NCBI GenBank assembly: GCA_009617715.1
Contig: VTFK01000020.1
Location: 744,001 to 808,000, forward strand
Reading direction: 5' to 3'
From: Plectrocnemia conspersa
Taxonomy: Eukaryota > Arthropoda > Insecta > Trichoptera > Polycentropodidae
DNA: 64,000 nucleotides
How positions within the stretch are numbered: the stretch's first letter is position 1; each line of letters opens with the position of its first letter. Below, piece after piece: positions 24,918 to 35,160 of the stretch. The notes under the pieces are model-generated. The model saw nothing but the letters and a program-made list of their open reading frames with translations. It did no database searches and was not told where the DNA came from. Position numbers and translations under genes: made by a program.

Positions 24918-25165
24918 TTAGTTTGTATTTTGGACATTAAATTATATTTTATTACGTATTTTGCTTCAAATTATGATATCGAATAAAAAATGGAAAATAA
25001 TAAAATGGTTGTAAACTAAACAATAATTTTGACGTACATTTGCTGTTCAAACCCAAACCTAACCTAATTAAAGTTCCAAAACTAATTAGTTTTTGAACTT
25101 ACATTGGAATAATTCGTTTATATTAGGTTTGGGTTTAAACATTAAATGAACGTTTTGTAAATGTC
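24918..25165. mobile_element. Fold-back MITE family E, copy 1
   Basis: The outer block ttagtttgtattttggac (24918-24935) is the exact reverse complement of 30848-30865. The centre holds a near-perfect palindrome around AACTAATTAGTT (about 25074-25103), flanked by inverted caaacccaaacctaa blocks and ending in a CGTTTTGTAAATGTCAA block. The whole folds on itself and lacks an ORF. Confidence 0.6.
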
Positions 25166-25446
25166 AAATTGAGTTTCATAGACATTTAGAACAGTATATA
25201 AATTAAACTTTTTAAATTACGTCTTAATTTAGAAATTCATTTTTTTAGACTTGCCACATCCTCAATCAATTATTGAATAATCTTGTTTTTATAAGCACAT
25301 CTCATTGCTTCTAGACGGTAAAATATGCTAGCGATCATTTGTATGCTATAACTTGTTTATGCGATTACTTGCTGGCGGTAAATTGCAAACGATACATTTT
25401 TATGAGCTGATGTTATTTTTTATTTTTTATTAAATCTTCCATTGCA

Positions 25447-25751
25447 CTTGACAGACGTAAGCCCAATGCGTTAAAACAGACAAATCTGTACCAACAGACA
25501 TAATGAATACCTAAAAGTAAGTATTAACTGCCAGACTAAAAGTCTGGGAATTCATGACATTTATATTATTAATTACAAATTATTATGTGCTATACAATTT
25601 ATAATCAATACATGTCACTGCATCTGGGGCCGGGTTTTTTTTTATTAATAGCGCATTTTTATAAATCAAAATACGAGTGCCGCTGCTGGGGCTCGAACCC
25701 GCAACCTCAAAGTTACTAGTCTGAGACGTTACTGACTATACTATTCCGTCC
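25447..25751 (-). mobile_element. tRNA-derived SINE, family 1, copy 1
   Basis: On the minus strand the head begins near 25751 as GGACGGAATAGTATAGTCAG, which contains an A-box-like TAGTATAGTCAG. About 35 bases on comes a perfect B box GGTTCGAGCCC. The intervening CTAGTAA sits where an anticodon loop would be, so a tRNA-Thr-like origin is possible. The body runs to about 25447 and ends with AACGCATTGGGCTTACGTC. The same head, body and tail recur at 57605-57870. I do not regard it as a functional tRNA because the stems are mismatched. Confidence 0.65.
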
Positions 25752-25759
25752 TTGGATAT

Positions 25760-26490
25760 GAAATAATTAATAAAAAATATTAAGATTTCTATATAAATAT
25801 TTTTAAAATCGCTCACAATTCCAAAATTATATTTTATAGAAGAATTTTGTTCTAACGTGTGACAAATCACGTTTCAAGGTTCAATCTATTCTTAGTCGGA
25901 GTTCAAGAGTCGATTTGTATAGATACTAATCTTAGGATTTAAAAAAATATTTTTGTAAAGACATATTTTAATAGACAAAACATATTTTAATAAAATGGCG
26001 TTATTTCCATTAAGAGGTATTGTTTTTTATAATATATTTAGTGCTTTTTCAATGAACCTAATACTTTAAAAATAAAAATATTTTTTTAAGATGTTCTGTC
26101 AAATTTAAAAAAATTATTGATTTATAAGAAAACAAATTATTGAAAGCTGATATTTATATTTTGAGAAATACTTCTTACTTCATATTATATTTTTTTAAAT
26201 ATTTACTATTTTTAAATAATCCTGAGAATGAAAAAAAAATAAGCAATCCCTTGGCTTTTAACATATCCTGTCTAATTAAAAATTATTGATTTTTAAGGAA
26301 CAGATTATTAAAATTTGATATTTACTTATATTCTAAGAAATATTTATTTCAATATATGCATTATTACATATTATTATATTATTATAATATAGAGAACCTA
26401 AATCGTAAAGATGCTTAGATGTTGTTTTTATTTAAAGTTATTATTTCTTAATAATTAGATTTGAGATGAAAAGTATGTTTTCTACAACAA
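25760..26490. other. AT-rich non-coding stretch
   Basis: No gene is seen between the SINE and the Tigger relic. Confidence 0.5.
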
Positions 26491-26494
26491 GATA

Positions 26495-27244
26495 CAGGCG
26501 GCCCTCGACTTTTGCACAATTAACTATTTCGCACCTTTTTAAAAATTCAATTTTTTAAAGATTTTTGTCGGTAATGCAAAAATAAACGATATTATATCAG
26601 GAAACTAATAAATCAGGTCATTAAGCCAATTGACATGGAAGATGGGCATACATTAAAAGATTTTTATACAGAACAATATTGGAGACTCATGGGCTGAAAT
26701 AAAAGAGTCAATAATGAAAGGTTACTGGAAACAAATTAATAAATTTGGATGTCAACACTGAATATGTTAATGAGTTGATTGAATCTAATAAATAGTTAAT
26801 AAAACAACAAGAGTTAAAAATATACACAATGAAAGTGAGTAAAAGAAGCTGATAAAATCGGAAAGACTTTGACAATCAAAAATATTAATTCAGAATAATA
26901 ATGAAAAATTGATGCCTATCATTGAAGAATATGATCCCAATGGAGAACGTATGTATATATTAAGTACATATGGCGATTGAGAAAGACACATCATGTTCTT
27001 TATGAAGAAAAGGAAAAAAGGGTTTTATTTAAATTTTAATTTACAACTAACAAGTTTATAAAGAAAAGACCTGAAAGCACTTAAACATACCTCGTTAACT
27101 TAATTATGTATATGGCAAATATTTTTAGCAAATTATTGATAAATAAATATTTTAAAATACAATTTTTGCTGGATTTTTTACATCCTTCTACTTTTGAACA
27201 TTTAACATTCAGAAACCAATTATCTGAAAATCGAGGGCAACCTG
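26495..27244 (+). mobile_element. Tigger/pogo-type DNA transposon relic, 750 bp, internally deleted
   Basis: The element starts CAGGCGGCCCTCGACTTTT and ends GAAAATCGAGGGCAACCTG, which are imperfect terminal inverted repeats. Both sides carry a TA (26493-26494 and 27245-27246), the target duplication of this superfamily. Around 26690-26745 the plus strand encodes SWAEIKESIMKGYWK, matching the conserved C-terminal end of Tigger-type transposases, where a W...K...T/I...W.K pattern follows the DDE domain. The helix-turn-helix, CENP-B-like and catalytic parts are gone and stops break the rest. It could only move if a full-length relative supplied transposase. Confidence 0.8.
26640..26760 (+). pseudogene. 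Transposase C-terminal fragment inside the Tigger relic
   Basis: A short stretch still reads as protein: an EDG-x-LKDFY-like block, then DSWAEIKES and MKGYWKQINKF. The first block is out of frame with the second, so at least one frameshift separates them. No DDE residues remain. Confidence 0.65.
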
Positions 27245-27246
27245 TA

Positions 27247-27850
27247 ATTCATTTACAAAACTACGATTTTTCGAATCAACTAAAAATTTTAAGATATAAA
27301 TTCATTACAATTACTGATATAATTTTCAATAATTTTAAGCTGTAAGTATAATATATTATATAAGTAACATATAATTAATCAACATTTTTAGTAAATACTC
27401 ATATATATATAGTAACAGTTTATTTAATATGAGATATTTAAAAGGTTTTATATAAAATATACTTGATTTGTAACGTTTATAACTATTATTAATATAATTG
27501 TGTTACAGTACTATGTTTACTTTTAAACGCGCCACTTGTTGCACGAATGTTTCATTTAGTCGCATCTATGTCACAGCACACATTTACTAATATAATAATA
27601 AATTCCTTTATGATCTAAAAGTAGCTTATTATTTATCATAAAATAATTTATTTGATTATTTATTAATTGGTTTAATAAATATTTGTAGTGTAAACCTAAT
27701 TTTTAAAGTGTTTTACATATTTAAATCTCAGAAATGCTTATATTTATATTTAATTTGACAAATAATTTATAAACTTAAGAACATTATGCCATCAATTTGC
27801 ATTGTAATTAAGATAAATATGTCTTGAATAATTAATGATCACTTTTTAAA
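27247..27850. other. AT-rich non-coding stretch
   Basis: No gene or clear element is recognised. Confidence 0.5.
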
Positions 27851-28780
27851 AATATTTAAGGAGGACAAAATATGCAGGCCTGCTTACAAAAAAGGTCATT
27901 ACTAAAATTTTTGTTCGAAGGAATTTCTCGGAATTTTTTTGGAAGACGAGAAGTTGCTACGGGATCTTAAAAACTAATTTTGGAAATTTTTGTTCAAGAA
28001 TGACAAAAAACAAAAATTTTTAGGTGGACAATCCTTCTAAAAGAAAGACATCTAGTCACCTTTTTTAAAAGCATGCAGACAAATTATTCAAAGCTACTTT
28101 TATATGTTTTCTTTGAGGAAATAATACCACTCTTGATTCTCATTTTCACCACAAAATTTTGTTCAGCGATGAGGCTTATATATGGTTGAATGGTTATTCG
28201 CATTTAGAGTGCAGAAGAAGAGACGTCATTACATCCATAAAAAGTCACTATTTGGTGTATTTTATGGGCTAGTGGCATCATTGCTCCATATTTTTTTTAA
28301 AAATGATGCCAGAAAGTAACAGTCAATGGAAAGTGCTATAGATCCATGATTACTAACTTTATCGTTCCCCTATTGAATGGCATTATTGTGGGAGAGCTTT
28401 GGTTTAAAGAAGACGGCGCAAAATGCCACACGGTGCGTGCTACAATCAATTTATTGGAGGAAACATTCGATGAGTACATAATTTCGCGTAATGGATATGT
28501 GAATTGGTCTACAAGATCGTCTTGGAAGCCAACATTCGCCACGTTATTGCCGATATACGGCTCTAGCTGCTCGAAATAGTGGTCGAAACATAGACTTCTA
28601 GATTACGCTTTATTTGAGGCAGCTGCGGCGCCTAAGTCCCAATGGCATAATAATATCCATGCCCATTGCCGTGATTTTTATGTGTTTTATTGCATTTTGA
28701 AGTTCTATACCTATAAAAAAACACATCTTGTTAAGGTCTACTTTCAAGTGGTCCTAATCCGCACAAATATGCGATCAGCA
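27850..28780 (+). mobile_element. Tc1/mariner-superfamily element relic
   Basis: The protein-coding core is at 28150-28650 and the 3' flank, with its ATTGCATTTTGAAG-like tail, runs to about 28740. Boundaries are approximate because I found no clear terminal repeats. The upstream 27850-28140 part is less certain and may include the decayed 5' half of the transposase. Confidence 0.6.
28150..28650 (+). pseudogene. Transposase pseudogene, mariner/Tc1 type
   Basis: Translation gives KILFSDEAYIWLNGY (the region of the first catalytic D) then, after a frame change and stops, an open part from 28346 with WFKEDGAKCHTVRATINLLE, the region of the second catalytic D. Then comes SRNGYVNW, which in intact relatives precedes the third catalytic D. 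Here that segment is missing: the sequence jumps to NIRHVIADIR near the C-terminus in another frame. So the gene has at least one internal deletion removing the third acidic residue, several frameshifts and stops, and cannot be active. The only long open segment, 28346-28579, is a chance survivor. Confidence 0.8.
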
Positions 28781-28980
28781 CGCGTGCTTATATAATAAAT
28801 ATAAACAAAATTACGCTTTTTAAAAGTCTGTGACAAATTTAGTTTCACGCTTAAAGGTTGAGATAACTAGTATTTAAAAATATCGTTTTCACTGTTTCAA
28901 ACGGATACAGTTTGGCAACTAGTGCGTATAGATATAGCACGAGCTATCGCGCTGGTCAAACTCGAGGCTTAACTATTTAG
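28780..28980. other. Short intergenic spacer
   Basis: The sequence is mixed, with no recognised feature, and leads into the GC-rich block. Confidence 0.4.
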
Positions 28981-29800
28981 CATAAATTTAGAAACAAGTT
29001 GTCAAGAGCGAAAACTACACTTAACACAAGGAGAGCAAGCAGCAGTTTCGCCGGATCAGCATGCATGCATGCATGCATACGTGCATTGCTGCTGCCGCGG
29101 AGAAGGCGCAACAGCTGAAATCGGCCGACACGTGCACACAGAGAGGGATATCCACGTGGCGCCGCACGCACGCACAGTCGGGGTCACCAATGACCCCAGC
29201 GCTAGTCCGAAAACCCGTTTTCCGGCACCGGAGACGCACGAAGAGGGTTGAAAATGAACGAGCGGGGCGCGGGGGAGGGGAGGGGAAGGGGTTGTCGGGA
29301 GTTTTTCCTCCCGCGCCCGGTGCAAGTAAGACGAAAATGCACCACCAAAGCGCACCGAAAATTCGTAGCCGATCAATAGTTTCCCGGCGGCCGTCTCATC
29401 CCAGCCGCCCCCCTTGCACTTTTCGCACCACCACTTCTTCAACCCCCACTCTTTCTCACCCCTTTCTCTTCCCTCCCCCCTCCCTCCGCCCTCCGCCCCC
29501 TTCATATCAATTTTTCGTGCGTTTTTTATCTTATTTCAACCGACCCGGTGGCGGTGGGTGGTCGGGGGCCTTCGGTGGCTCCCCCTATCTAGCCCGCCGG
29601 GGGCCGCCGTCCGGGAAAACCTTTGTTGTTTTTTTTTCTCTCTCTCGACTACCGTTATCGTTGCACTTCCGCGTTACTATGCACGTTACTGGGCGCGTGT
29701 GCGTTTGTGTGTATCCGATGGGCGGATAAATAGGCTAAAAGTGCATAAGTGGAGCGTGTGCCTCGCTACCCTGTTCCGATGAGGGATGAATTTGAGAACG
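28980..29800. promoter_or_regulatory. Large GC-rich block, strongest CpG-rich pocket in the window
   Basis: About 800 bp of CpG-rich DNA contains an (ATGC)n run (29061-29078), a long pyrimidine tract (about 29450-29505) and a CTCTCTCTC run near 29637, which is a GAGA site on the minus strand. Frames up to 222 codons on plus (from 29061) and 149 on minus are both open, low in complexity and rich in P, S, R and G, as expected when stops are rare by composition. I favour a promoter with leader exon. A coding first exon cannot be excluded. Confidence 0.5.
29061..29078. repeat. (ATGC)n microsatellite
   Basis: ATGCATGCATGCATGCAT is four and a half self-complementary units at the left side of the GC-rich block. 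Confidence 0.95.
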
Positions 29801-30455
29801 TCGGATCGTTATTGAAGAGCGCGCTTCTTTATTTGAACGTTTTAATAGACAATTAGTTATTACACAAAGAAGCAAATGGAGCCTCTCCTTGAAGGCACTA
29901 AAAGAATCTGACTATTAGAATCCATTACTATTTGCCTCTCACCTTTACAAAAATATCAAGTTCTTAACATAAATTAGCTATAATTTATAATGTCATTAGA
30001 AAATATTTTGTATATTATGCAATAAATTATTAAGCAATAATTAGTTAGTATTGAGAATTAGGATAACAATGATAAAGTAGATAAGCGAACAGGTTTATAT
30101 AAAGTATATTTTTACTTCTGATGAAAATAATAATTTGTACAGTTAATATCCAAATGTATTCAATGCTAAGATAACTTTGATTTAAGAAGCTTAATATAAG
30201 TAGCTAAACCAGATCATTTAATAAGATAATAAGATTATTCTCGTTCATTTTTTCGAACAAAAACAAGGAGCCGATATAAATTTATTTAATTTAATTTTTT
30301 TCTATAACGTTATTACGTGCTTTAAAATCACTGATTTTGGATCTCAGCTAAAAAACCCTTGCTGAAGTATATGTGTATTTGTCAGTTGATTATTTTTTTA
30401 CTAGTAGTAATAACTATGGTGAAACTGTATTGTTCGGAAACTGTATTGTATTGTT
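29801..30455. other. AT-rich non-coding stretch
   Basis: No gene is recognised. A small local duplication (AAACTGTATTGT twice near 30421-30450) lies at the right end. Confidence 0.5.
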
Positions 30456-30865
30456 TGACAGTTGCGAAACGTTTATTTACTGTTCAAATCCAAACCTAAC
30501 CTGCACTTATATAATAATAGTATAGTAAAATCATATCGGAATATATTTTTGCTAGTAGATATATATTTTTACCAGTTAAAATATAAATTATCTGGCAGGT
30601 GCTAGTAAAATTATATGATTTCAACTTTTTTATATGTAATATTATATTATTTATTTACGTCCGAGGTATAAATTTTACAGTAAATATATATTTTTGGTAA
30701 AGTTATATTTTCACTAGTAAATTTCAAATACATTTTTACCAGTTATATATATTTATAATAGTAAAAATTCAATTTAACTGATCAAACCCAAAACTAGTCT
30801 AATGAAAGTTCTAAAAACAATTATAGTTTCAAAACTTTCATTTGGAAGTCCAAAATACAAACTAA
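30456..30865. mobile_element. MITE family E, copy 2, split by a family A insertion
   Basis: The left part TGACAGTTGCGAAACG to about 30502 and the right part from about 30780 to 30865 (ending in the outer block that is the reverse complement of 24918-24935) belong to one family E element. Between them lies a family A repeat (30526-30780). The palindromic centre, aaagttcta...tagtttcaaaactttc, is preserved at about 30804-30840. This is a nested insertion. Confidence 0.6.
30526..30780 (+). repeat. Interspersed repeat family A, copy 3 (most complete)
   Basis: From GTAAAATCATATCGGAATA to about 30780 it carries all family A blocks: ttaccagttaaaatataaatta, TCTGGCAGGTG, aaaattatatga, aaagttatattttcactag and aaatacatttttaccag. 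It matches 6978-7060 in its first third and the minus strand of 1-180 in the rest. There is no ORF. Confidence 0.7.
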
Positions 30866-31043
30866 GCCAACTAATCTCTCAGGGGAAAATAAGCGGAAGA
30901 ATAAGTACAGACTGACATCGCATCTCACATATTGCTTCATAGTTTGTATGTATTTAGATATTACACTATGTTTTAAAAATATGATAGCTATCCTAACCGA
31001 TATTACTATGTTTCTAATATAAAAGGGCTGATAAAGGTATATT

Positions 31044-31190
31044 CAAACCAAATTTTGGTCAATAGGAAAGCGCTATTATTATAAAAAGTCTTACTATAAA
31101 CGCTTGATAATCGAGCGTTTTCACAGCGATGGCACGATTTTATTGCTTTTGACCTGGACTAGAAATTCGTTATATGGCAACACTGAGTAG
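31044..31190 (+). repeat. Fold-back MITE family G, copy 2 (decayed)
   Basis: aaaccaaattttggtcaatagg followed by aaagcgc at the left, and gcacgattttattgctttt then GACCTGGAC at the right, correspond to the left arm start and the inner part of 19183-19358. The middle differs, so this is a rearranged or distantly related copy. Confidence 0.5.
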
Positions 31191-31279
31191 CAAATTTAAT
31201 AATTTTAATAATTTTTAATGCCTAATTAAAATATTTAGCATAAAATATGCTTACAGAAAATATGTCGCAACGGTGGCTG

Positions 31280-31314
31280 ATTTTTATATTTTTTTGCGCC
31301 ATAGAAAGGGTTAA
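31280..31314 (-). mobile_element. piggyBac-type terminal fragment
   Basis: The minus strand starts TTAA then CCCTTTCTATGGCGC. Its CCC next to a TTAA target is like the ends at 22415 and 50898. No partner end or ORF is found. Confidence 0.35.
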
Positions 31315-31559
31315 CTCGTACCTAATATTATTTATTCAAGAAATTATATTACGATGTTAAAAAATATATACAAAGGGCCATTTTTGTCATGAGGTTTTCC
31401 AAGGGCCCTAATTCGCTCTCGACGGCCCAATTTTCAATAAATTTAATATCTATGAAGCTTCAAACGTTATTCATAAAAATCTAATTTCATATAATAATTG
31501 AGTCAGGATAGCTAAAGCAGATTATTTTAAGCAACACTATCATATCGTGACGTCACATA

Positions 31560-31960
31560 TTAAAAAATCATATTTTGAAATTAACGCGTCGTTAACGTTT
31601 GTAATAATTGGAAAAATGTGTTTTCCCGGCCGTTATCGGTTTTCAGTTTTGCTTTCATATGCGGGCGTTGTCGATTTCTAAAAAAATGTTTCGAATTTCT
31701 GGCGAGTGCGTTTCTAAATCGTAAAGTCGATTATGCAAAAATTGTCATGGGACGAAGATTTGTGCAATCGGGTTGAAAATTAAGGCAAATTCGCGTCTAT
31801 ACGCGAAGAGACGTAACTTGAGTATCGATTCGAGTGTAGAAAACAGAGTCAATGGAACGATGACCTCTAATGTCGGATATTCGGGCTTACGGTCCGATGC
31901 CACCGCAAATAAGCTTTCTAGAAAATCTAAGCATCGTTTTCTTTGTTTAATATTAAATTT
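31560..31960. promoter_or_regulatory. Moderately GC-rich pocket
   Basis: This less AT-rich segment has CCCGGCCGTTATCGG near 31625-31640 and several TCGA/CGAT elements. A plus-strand frame of about 60 codons across 31773-31964 begins with TTG and has no splice signals. I treat it as a candidate conserved non-coding element. Confidence 0.3.
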
Positions 31961-32290
31961 ATAAAATAAATAAATTGAAAAAAATGAAAATTAATCTAAA
32001 TATTTCAATTATTTATTTGAAGTATGAATTTCAGACATAAAACTGTTTTTTTTATATATATAAGCATATGCAAAATATGTATATTATTTTAAATTTTATC
32101 AAGCAATACATTAATTTATAATATATACAATCAAAATAAAAAGTATCATGTTGCAAATATTTGAACAAAATAGATATTGCTTGTGATGATATCTCAAATT
32201 TCACATATCCAAAAACGTGACAGAATATGACACTACAGACACAGATGTTTCAATACATAATTATGTTGTTATCATTTTATCATAACCGAT
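31961..32290. other. AT-rich non-coding stretch
   Basis: No feature is seen. Confidence 0.45.
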
Positions 32291-32390
32291 ACAAAATACC
32301 ATTGGTTTAAATCAGTGACGCAAATTTGAATCCTATATGGACCTTAGTGTTTTTACATTTCTATCTTATTTTTTATTTATTAAAATAATG
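32290..32390 (+). mobile_element. SINE-like family 2, copy 2
   Basis: tttgaatcctatatggacc followed by ttagtgtttttacatttcta aligns with ggttcgaatc, ttatatggaacttggcg and the T-run at 21880-21920. The B box has decayed (TTTGAATCC). Confidence 0.4.
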
Positions 32391-32639
32391 ACCATCGTAA
32401 CCTGACAAGCTAACTTAATGTGTCACTATCTTGTCTAGAATATCGAAATTAGTGATTATTATATAGTTATAATACCAATCGATAACGTTTTTCTAATTTT
32501 TATAATTTTACAGATAGATGTTGTAACGAATAATTAAAGTAAATTCAATATAGATTATGCATATTAGAATTTGTCTATTGCAAGCTAAAATATTTTTTTT
32601 AATAAATAAAATATATGTCACTGATATATCACTCTTAAT

Positions 32640-33020
32640 TAACGGTCATTGATTGTGTTTACGTCGTTGTAACAAATCAGGCATATTGAAGCGTAAGATT
32701 CACAATATTTCCCAGATGTTACTCTTTATAGCTTCCTAAAGCACGTTTTTCACACACACTTAAAAGAAAAGTCTGGCCAGACGGAACGTCCCATAACACC
32801 CCAACACATACACATATTATATCGCCGAAAATGTCTACGCCTCAAAGGCAACTTATCGATCGTGCGATTAGTCGCATGACTGTTCAGTCGCAGTATGGAA
32901 CGATTCCGTCGTTATTCGCACACAAAGCCAACCGCATCAGCTGCAGATTAGCCCTTTACGTCCGCCATTGTAACCAGCGGATTCTCAATTACACCCAAAG
33001 TTCATACCAACTAACCAAAT
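32640..33020. promoter_or_regulatory. Moderately GC-rich pocket with PHO/YY1-type site
   Basis: TCCGCCATTG at 32961-32970 fits the PHO/YY1 consensus. The pocket overlaps the open frame at 32831-33022, so it could be a coding exon with a regulatory-looking motif, or a regulatory element with a chance frame. Confidence 0.35.
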
Positions 33021-33022
33021 GA
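32831..33022 (+). CDS. Possible small open reading frame, 63 residues
   Basis: The frame opens with ATG in a good insect context (CCGAAAATGT) and reads MSTPQRQLIDRAISRM, ending in TGA. Third positions are about half G/C, higher than the neighbourhood but lower than the two better exon candidates. There is no signal peptide, membrane segment or known domain. No TATA box or splice site clearly frames it. It may be chance in a less AT-rich pocket. Confidence 0.2.
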   Translation: MSTPQRQLIDRAISRMTVQSQYGTIPSLFAHKANRISCRLALYVRHCNQRILNYTQSSYQLTK

Positions 33023-33840
33023 GCTTTCAGAAAAAACTTAAATTAAATCATCCGTTCCAATGGACTTGAGTGGCATCGATTGCAAACATTTTTAGTGGTA
33101 TCAAATTAATACTATTATATTTATATATATATTCTAATCTTTTAATCTTTAAAAATATAACAAGATGTCATTGGAATTGATTTTCAAAGTTTTTGCTAAT
33201 GTCACGTTTTATAATTTTACATATGAGAGCGTTTCCTGAAAAAGCAAACTCATATAGAAGGTTTTCAACGTGTCAAAAAGTATATAGGCAATTCCGTTTC
33301 CACGGCAACGAAACGCTTTGGATAATGCTCTCAAGGCTGTTATTGCCTGTTGCATTGCCAGATAAGTTGTACGTATATGTGAATTTGTGTTACACCTTCA
33401 TTTTGAATAAACATTTAAGGTATAATAGTCTGTGTTTAGTTGCTTTCAATATAGAAAATGAATTTTACTAAAGTTTAATATATAATTTGAGTTTAAGAGT
33501 TGAGAGAAAAAATGTGAAAGTGATATTTACTTAAGAGGTTTTTGCAATAAACATACGATAGAATAAATTTTAGTGTAGTTAAATTAAAATAAAATGTAGT
33601 TTTAGTAATCTTTTATATAGTAACTTAATCTAATATGGTAATAAATAGATTCTTTATTAAAAAAAGAGTTCTATTAGATACAGTTTTTATTTAAAAATAA
33701 AAAAATCTATGAATGATTATTTTATTTACATATTTTTAATAATGTTGATATCTAAGTTGACTGAATTTTTTTTTTTAATTTTAAAATATTTAATAACTAG
33801 TTTTTATGAATTTATTGAGAATATAGTAAATTAATTATTA
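33023..33840. other. AT-rich non-coding stretch
   Basis: A 92-codon frame across 33193-33471 has no domain and no splice support. Nothing else is seen. Confidence 0.45.
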
Positions 33841-35160
33841 TTGTTTATTGATTATTTTAAAATTTGGTCATCATTTAAAATATAACCTAACCCTGAATAG
33901 TTTTATATTATTAAATTAATAACAACCAAACAATTTTATTATAGGCACTAGCAAATACACGCTTATTATCTTGCACTCTTTGCTCATAAAAACTGTATTT
34001 TAAATATATTTATTTATTGAAAATTTAAATCTGTCCTAATTGTCGTTTATTGCTTATAAAATAATTTAAGCTTATCTAATAAAAAATATATTGAAACATA
34101 ATAAACACTGAAAAAATGCGCTTATATTCTTATAACTCTTTAGTCATAAAATGGCAAACAAAATAACTGCATTTTGAATATATTTTTTTATTGAAAACTT
34201 AACCATTATATATTATATTATAACTTAACCACTGGTAGTTATATATTTATAAAATAATTTAAAGTTATTTAATCTAGACTATTTTATTATATAAGAGACA
34301 CTGATAAATATGCTCTTATAATCTCACAAAAAGAAAATATATAATATTAAAATTATGCGCTAATAATTTCACATCTTTCACTCATAAAAACGCAAACATA
34401 TTTATTAATTTAAAATTTGACTATTATATTAAAATATAACCTAACCTTGTGTAGTTAAATATGTATAATGTAATCAAAGCCTAACTAAGCTATTATATCA
34501 ATTTTATATAATAATCGACATTGATAAATACGCGCTTATAATCTCACAAAAAAAGTATATAATATCATAAAAAATATGCGCTTATAATTTCGCACCTTTC
34601 ACTCATTAAAAAGCAAACATAATAACTGCATTTATTATTTATTTATTAATTTAAAATTTAACTATATATATTATAATATTATATATAAAATACGCGCTAA
34701 TATTTTCACATCTTTCACTCTTTATTAATTTAAAATTTGACTATTATAATAAAATCTAACCTAACCTCGTGTAGCTCAATATTTATAACATAATTAAAAC
34801 CTAACTATCATATTATAGCAATTTTATTATATAATCAACGTAATCTCTCCTGTTTTGTTCACAAAAAAAAAATATATAGTATTAAAAATACGCGCCAATA
34901 ATTTCGCATCATTCACTCATAAAAAGATAAACTTAATAACTGTACTTTTAATTTTTTTTTATTTAATTAATAATTTGACTATTGTATTTATCTAACCTAA
35001 CCTGGTGTAGTTTAATATTTATAGTATAATCAAAACCTAACATATTAATTATACCAATTTTATAATATAATCGACACTGACAAATACACGCTTATAATCT
35101 CGCATTCTATGTTCATAAGAAGGCAATCATAAAAACGACATTCTTAAGATTTATTAATTA
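33840..35160 (+). repeat. Decayed tandem array 2 (unit about 140-240 bp)
   Basis: Two landmarks alternate. One is aaatataacctaacc followed by a tagtt block (near 33889, 34222, 34437, 34757, 34994). The other is (g/c)cgcttataat-ctc-gca followed by ctttcactcataaaa and gcaaacataataactgcattt (near 33960, 34118, 34350, 34578, 34690, 34890, 35085). At least six diverged units run in the same direction with variable spacing. There is no coding frame. Confidence 0.7.

Noticed and set aside
25680..25751. Possible functional tRNA gene on the minus strand
   Set aside because: A and B boxes are present, but the acceptor, anticodon and T stems have mismatches and the sequence continues into a repeated body and tail, so it is a SINE head.
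29061..29729. Longest open frame in the window, 222 codons on plus, with a 149-codon frame opposite
   Set aside because: Both strands are open because the block is GC-rich and stops are rare. The translations are low-complexity and have no domain or splice support.
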